Assembly: GCA_030426295.1 (NCBI GenBank)
Contig: JAUHYY010000018.1
Span: 1-13,922 of the forward strand
Direction of reading: 5' to 3'
Source of the DNA: a bacterium
GTDB lineage: Bacteria > Patescibacteriota > Gracilibacteria > UBA1369 > GCA-2718715
Length of the DNA stretch: 13,922 bases
The first letter of the stretch is position 1; the number at the start of each line of letters is the position of its first letter. Below, one piece after another: positions 13,667-13,922 of the stretch. Below the pieces are notes generated by a model, which did no database searches, was not told the DNA's origin, and saw only the letters and a list, made by a program, of their open reading frames with translations. Position numbers and translations under genes: made by a program.

Positions 13667-13694
13667 TTGACATTTTACATAGGACTTGTATATT
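13667..13694 (+). promoter_or_regulatory. Sigma70-like promoter directly after pyrC
   Basis: A perfect TTGACA (13667-13672) begins on the base after the pyrC stop codon, followed after 16 bp by TATATT (13689-13694). The expected start is near 13701, leaving only about 16 nt before the ATG at 13717 and no Shine-Dalgarno. There is no terminator between pyrC and this promoter. Confidence 0.6.
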
Positions 13695-13716
13695 TGGGCC
13701 TATTTAACTTTTTATA

Positions 13717-13922
13717 ATGGAAACAAGATTTGATAGAGAGACTAATGTTAGAGTTGGAGCTGAGATTTTTGAGAGTGCTTTTGAGGCACATGGTTTAGAA
13801 GAACGATTAAGTGAACTTGATGAATCAGAAGATGCTGAAAGAAATGCACTTAATTTAACATTAGAAGAAATAAAAGATAGTATTAGATCTTTAGAAGAAA
13901 ACCCAACAGATATACTGGCTTA
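13717..13922 (+). CDS. Unrecognised acidic helical protein, N-terminal part
   Basis: The ATG at 13717 opens a frame that stays open for 68 codons to the right edge, so the gene is cut off. The visible part starts METRFDRETNVRVGAEIF and is rich in Glu, Leu and Ser (LEERLSELDESEDAERN, LTLEEIKDSIRSLEEN), predicting long amphipathic helices, possibly coiled coil, with no membrane segment. I do not recognise a family. The gene has its own promoter, so it is probably not part of the pyrimidine operon. Confidence 0.6.
   Translation, partial: METRFDRETNVRVGAEIFESAFEAHGLEERLSELDESEDAERNALNLTLEEIKDSIRSLEENPTDILA

Noticed and set aside
13667..13696. Bacteroidota-type promoter (TAnnTTTG) at 13689-13696
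   Set aside because: TATATTTG fits the pattern, but the atp promoter (TAGAAT) and the carA -10 (TATAAT) do not, and AtpB lacks the Bacteroidota extension. The match is probably chance.
1..13922. UGA read as glycine (code 25) because no UGA stops are seen
   Set aside because: No in-frame TGA occurs in any of the genes, which is not expected if UGA were a working glycine codon.

Overview
The window reads as a compact, AT-rich bacterial chromosome segment. An F-type ATP synthase start (atpZ then atpB) and sigma70-like promoters (TTGACT-17-TAGAAT, TTGACA-16-TATATT) point to Bacteria, not Archaea. The short, simple AtpB N-terminus, 1-nt gene junctions, near absence of Shine-Dalgarno sequences and lack of UGA stops suggest a Candidate Phyla Radiation (Patescibacteria) member, perhaps on the Peregrinibacteria/Gracilibacteria side. 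That placement is inference. The standard code fits every gene here: I see no in-frame TGA.

Layout. 1-839 (minus): start of the ATP synthase operon, atpZ overlapping a truncated atpB, with its own promoter at 904-932. 1007-7668 (minus): a long co-directional run beginning with carA, then a DEDDh exonuclease fused to a degenerate DinG-like helicase, a TauE/SafE-type permease, a DUF2200 protein, a small YdeI/OmdA-like protein, a four-helix membrane protein, an FAD monooxygenase and a small EF-hand membrane protein. 7669-7757: an 89-bp divergent promoter region. 7758-13666 (plus): one tight operon of a membrane-anchored protein of unknown family, a small single-helix membrane protein, a NodU/CmcH-type O-carbamoyltransferase, an anchored SGNH hydrolase, a 52-aa DUF5989 protein, pyrB and pyrC. 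13717 to the end (plus): start of an unrecognised acidic protein behind its own promoter. No intergenic stretch exceeds 170 bp. I see no tRNA, rRNA, IS element or CRISPR.

How the genes work together. CarA is the glutaminase subunit of carbamoyl-phosphate synthetase; carB is not in the window. Carbamoyl phosphate is the substrate of both PyrB and the NodU/CmcH carbamoyltransferase, so one locus holds half of its producer and two competing consumers. PyrC follows PyrB to give dihydroorotate. The carbamoyltransferase sits with two small membrane proteins, an anchored SGNH hydrolase and an anchored protein of unknown family, a module resembling the sxtI/J/K-type sets found near surface-polymer and natural-product genes. 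It is inferred to carbamoylate an envelope or exported molecule.

Most notable points: the carbamoyl-phosphate locus with its surface module, the inactivated-helicase exonuclease behind carA, the absence of UGA stops with four TAATG junctions, and the 52-aa DUF5989 gene that is easy to miss.
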